Assembly: GCA_040880585.1 (NCBI GenBank)
Contig: JBBDID010000021.1
Span: 81,115 to 145,114 of the forward strand
Direction of reading: 5' to 3'
From: Paracrocinitomix sp040880585
GTDB taxonomy: Bacteria > Bacteroidota > Bacteroidia > Flavobacteriales_D > Crocinitomicaceae
DNA length: 64,000 nt
In this document: one piece after another, positions 63,426 through 64,000 of the stretch
Layout of the letters: each line of letters opens with the position of its first letter
Position numbering within the stretch: the stretch's first letter is position 1
Program-made: the position numbers and the translations under genes
The notes under the pieces: model-generated
Told to the model about the DNA's origin: nothing
Databases searched by the model: none
Seen by the model: the letters and a program-made list of their open reading frames with translations, nothing else

Positions 63426-63872
63426 TTAACGATTTAATTCTTCTTTTACGATACCGGATATTAAAGCCCCGTCGGCTTTTCCTTTCAATTCACCCATTAC
63501 CGGGCCCATTACTTTTCCAATATCTTGCGGGCCGGAGGCTCCTACGGCTTGAATTTTTGATTGAATCACTTTTCTCACCTCTTCTTCAGACATCATTTCA
63601 GGGAGATATGCTGAAATTACCTCTGCCTGAAATTTCTCATCAGCGGCCAAATCTTCTCGTCCCTCTTTGATGTACAATTCATAGGTTTCTGTTCGCTGCT
63701 TGTGCAACTTCATGACGATCTTGTTTTCTGTCTCTTTTGTTATTTCTCCACTACCACTTGTAGCTTCCAGCAACAATTTAGATTTGATATCTCTCAGTGC
63801 ATCCAACTTCTCCTTTTCTCTCGCCTTCATAGCGATTTTAATGTCTTCGTTGATTCGTTCAGTTAAACTCAT
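63426..63872 (-). CDS. GatB/YqeY domain protein
   Basis: 148 residues, the usual YqeY length. N-terminal IKIAMKAREKEKLDALRDIKS and the helical YqeY domain (AEVISAYLPEMMSEEEVRK, GPQDIGKVMGPVMGELKGKADG). YqeY resembles the tRNA-binding tail of GatB and is thought to take part in tRNA-dependent amidation or tRNA handling; the function is not settled. Confidence 0.92.
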   Translation of the reverse strand: MSLTERINEDIKIAMKAREKEKLDALRDIKSKLLLEATSGSGEITKETENKIVMKLHKQRTETYELYIKEGREDLAADEKFQAEVISAYLPEMMSEEEVRKVIQSKIQAVGASGPQDIGKVMGPVMGELKGKADGALISGIVKEELNR

Positions 63873-63895
63873 TTGATTTCCTGTTTATTGAATAA

Positions 63896-63903
63896 CAAAA
63901 GTA
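63896..63903 (-). promoter_or_regulatory. -7 box of yqeY
   Basis: Minus-strand TACTTTTG, an exact TAnnTTTG match 23 bases before the ATG; no TTG at -33. The remaining 97 bases to the window end hold no recognisable feature. Confidence 0.4.
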
Positions 63904-64000
63904 AAGGAATTTTCTGGAAACTACCTATCCTCTTCATTCTCTATATAGTCGTTCCTTAAAAAACAAGGTTTTTATTTCTCTCCAAGATTAAAGATATTAG

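Overview
The window looks like a chromosomal segment of a member of the Bacteroidota, probably Flavobacteriales. The base composition is AT-rich. Several secreted proteins end in type IX secretion (T9SS) sorting domains. Promoter-like TAnnTTTG -7 boxes stand in front of several genes. Many families are typical of this phylum (DUF3822, DUF4837, PorV/PorQ-like and SprA-like barrels, propeller-type LytS kinases). No rRNA, tRNA, CRISPR array, integrase or transposase was found.

Layout. 0.1-3.4 kb: a SiaABC-like phosphatase/kinase/target switch. 3.5-7.7 kb: a minus-strand housekeeping run with coaD, rsmD, a DUF3822 protein and a thioredoxin-like protein that has lost its CxxC. 7.8-13 kb: two DNA helicases, RecD-like and AddA/RecB-like. 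13-17.2 kb: an outer-membrane barrel pair and a HisKA_2 kinase. 17.3-21.2 kb: aroB, proline dehydrogenase and a GT39 glycosyltransferase. 21.3-26.5 kb: an aldehyde dehydrogenase / Prc-type protease / surface protein operon. 38-44.7 kb: ndh, tatA, gatA, a lytic transglycosylase and a DUF4837 lipoprotein. 44.9-48 kb: two lipoproteins and a cysteine-dioxygenase-like enzyme. 48.2-54 kb: a 1150-residue barrel, a cystathionine gamma-synthase/lyase, a rhodanese and an SDR. 54.1-58.4 kb: two tandem M43 metalloproteases with T9SS signals. 58.9-63.9 kb: an acidic lipoprotein, a LytS/LytTR two-component pair and yqeY.

The most unusual part is 27.75-37.83 kb. This ~10 kb block, visibly poorer in G+C, sits between two direct copies of a 176-bp sequence made of the last 43 codons of the preceding gene plus its terminator hairpin. 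The copies differ at 6 positions, and all four coding differences are silent. That suggests the block arrived by recombination with a related genome that carried its own working copy of the gene. The block holds a very tight nine-gene minus-strand operon: an HTH regulator, a lipoprotein, an exported protein, a 776-residue membrane protein with a large CxxC array, a TerB-like region and an SH3 domain, two T9SS-sorted proteins, a tail-fibre-like repeat protein and two small unknown proteins. Divergent from it lies an ECF-type sigma factor followed by a one-helix membrane protein with TPR repeats. Facing these is an exported TPR-CHAT (caspase-like) protease.

The sigma factor, TPR membrane protein and CHAT protease have topologies compatible with a release switch, in which a periplasmic protease cuts a membrane-bound sigma regulator. 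The nine-gene operon would be a natural output. This is inference from gene content, but it is the best candidate here for an undescribed system.
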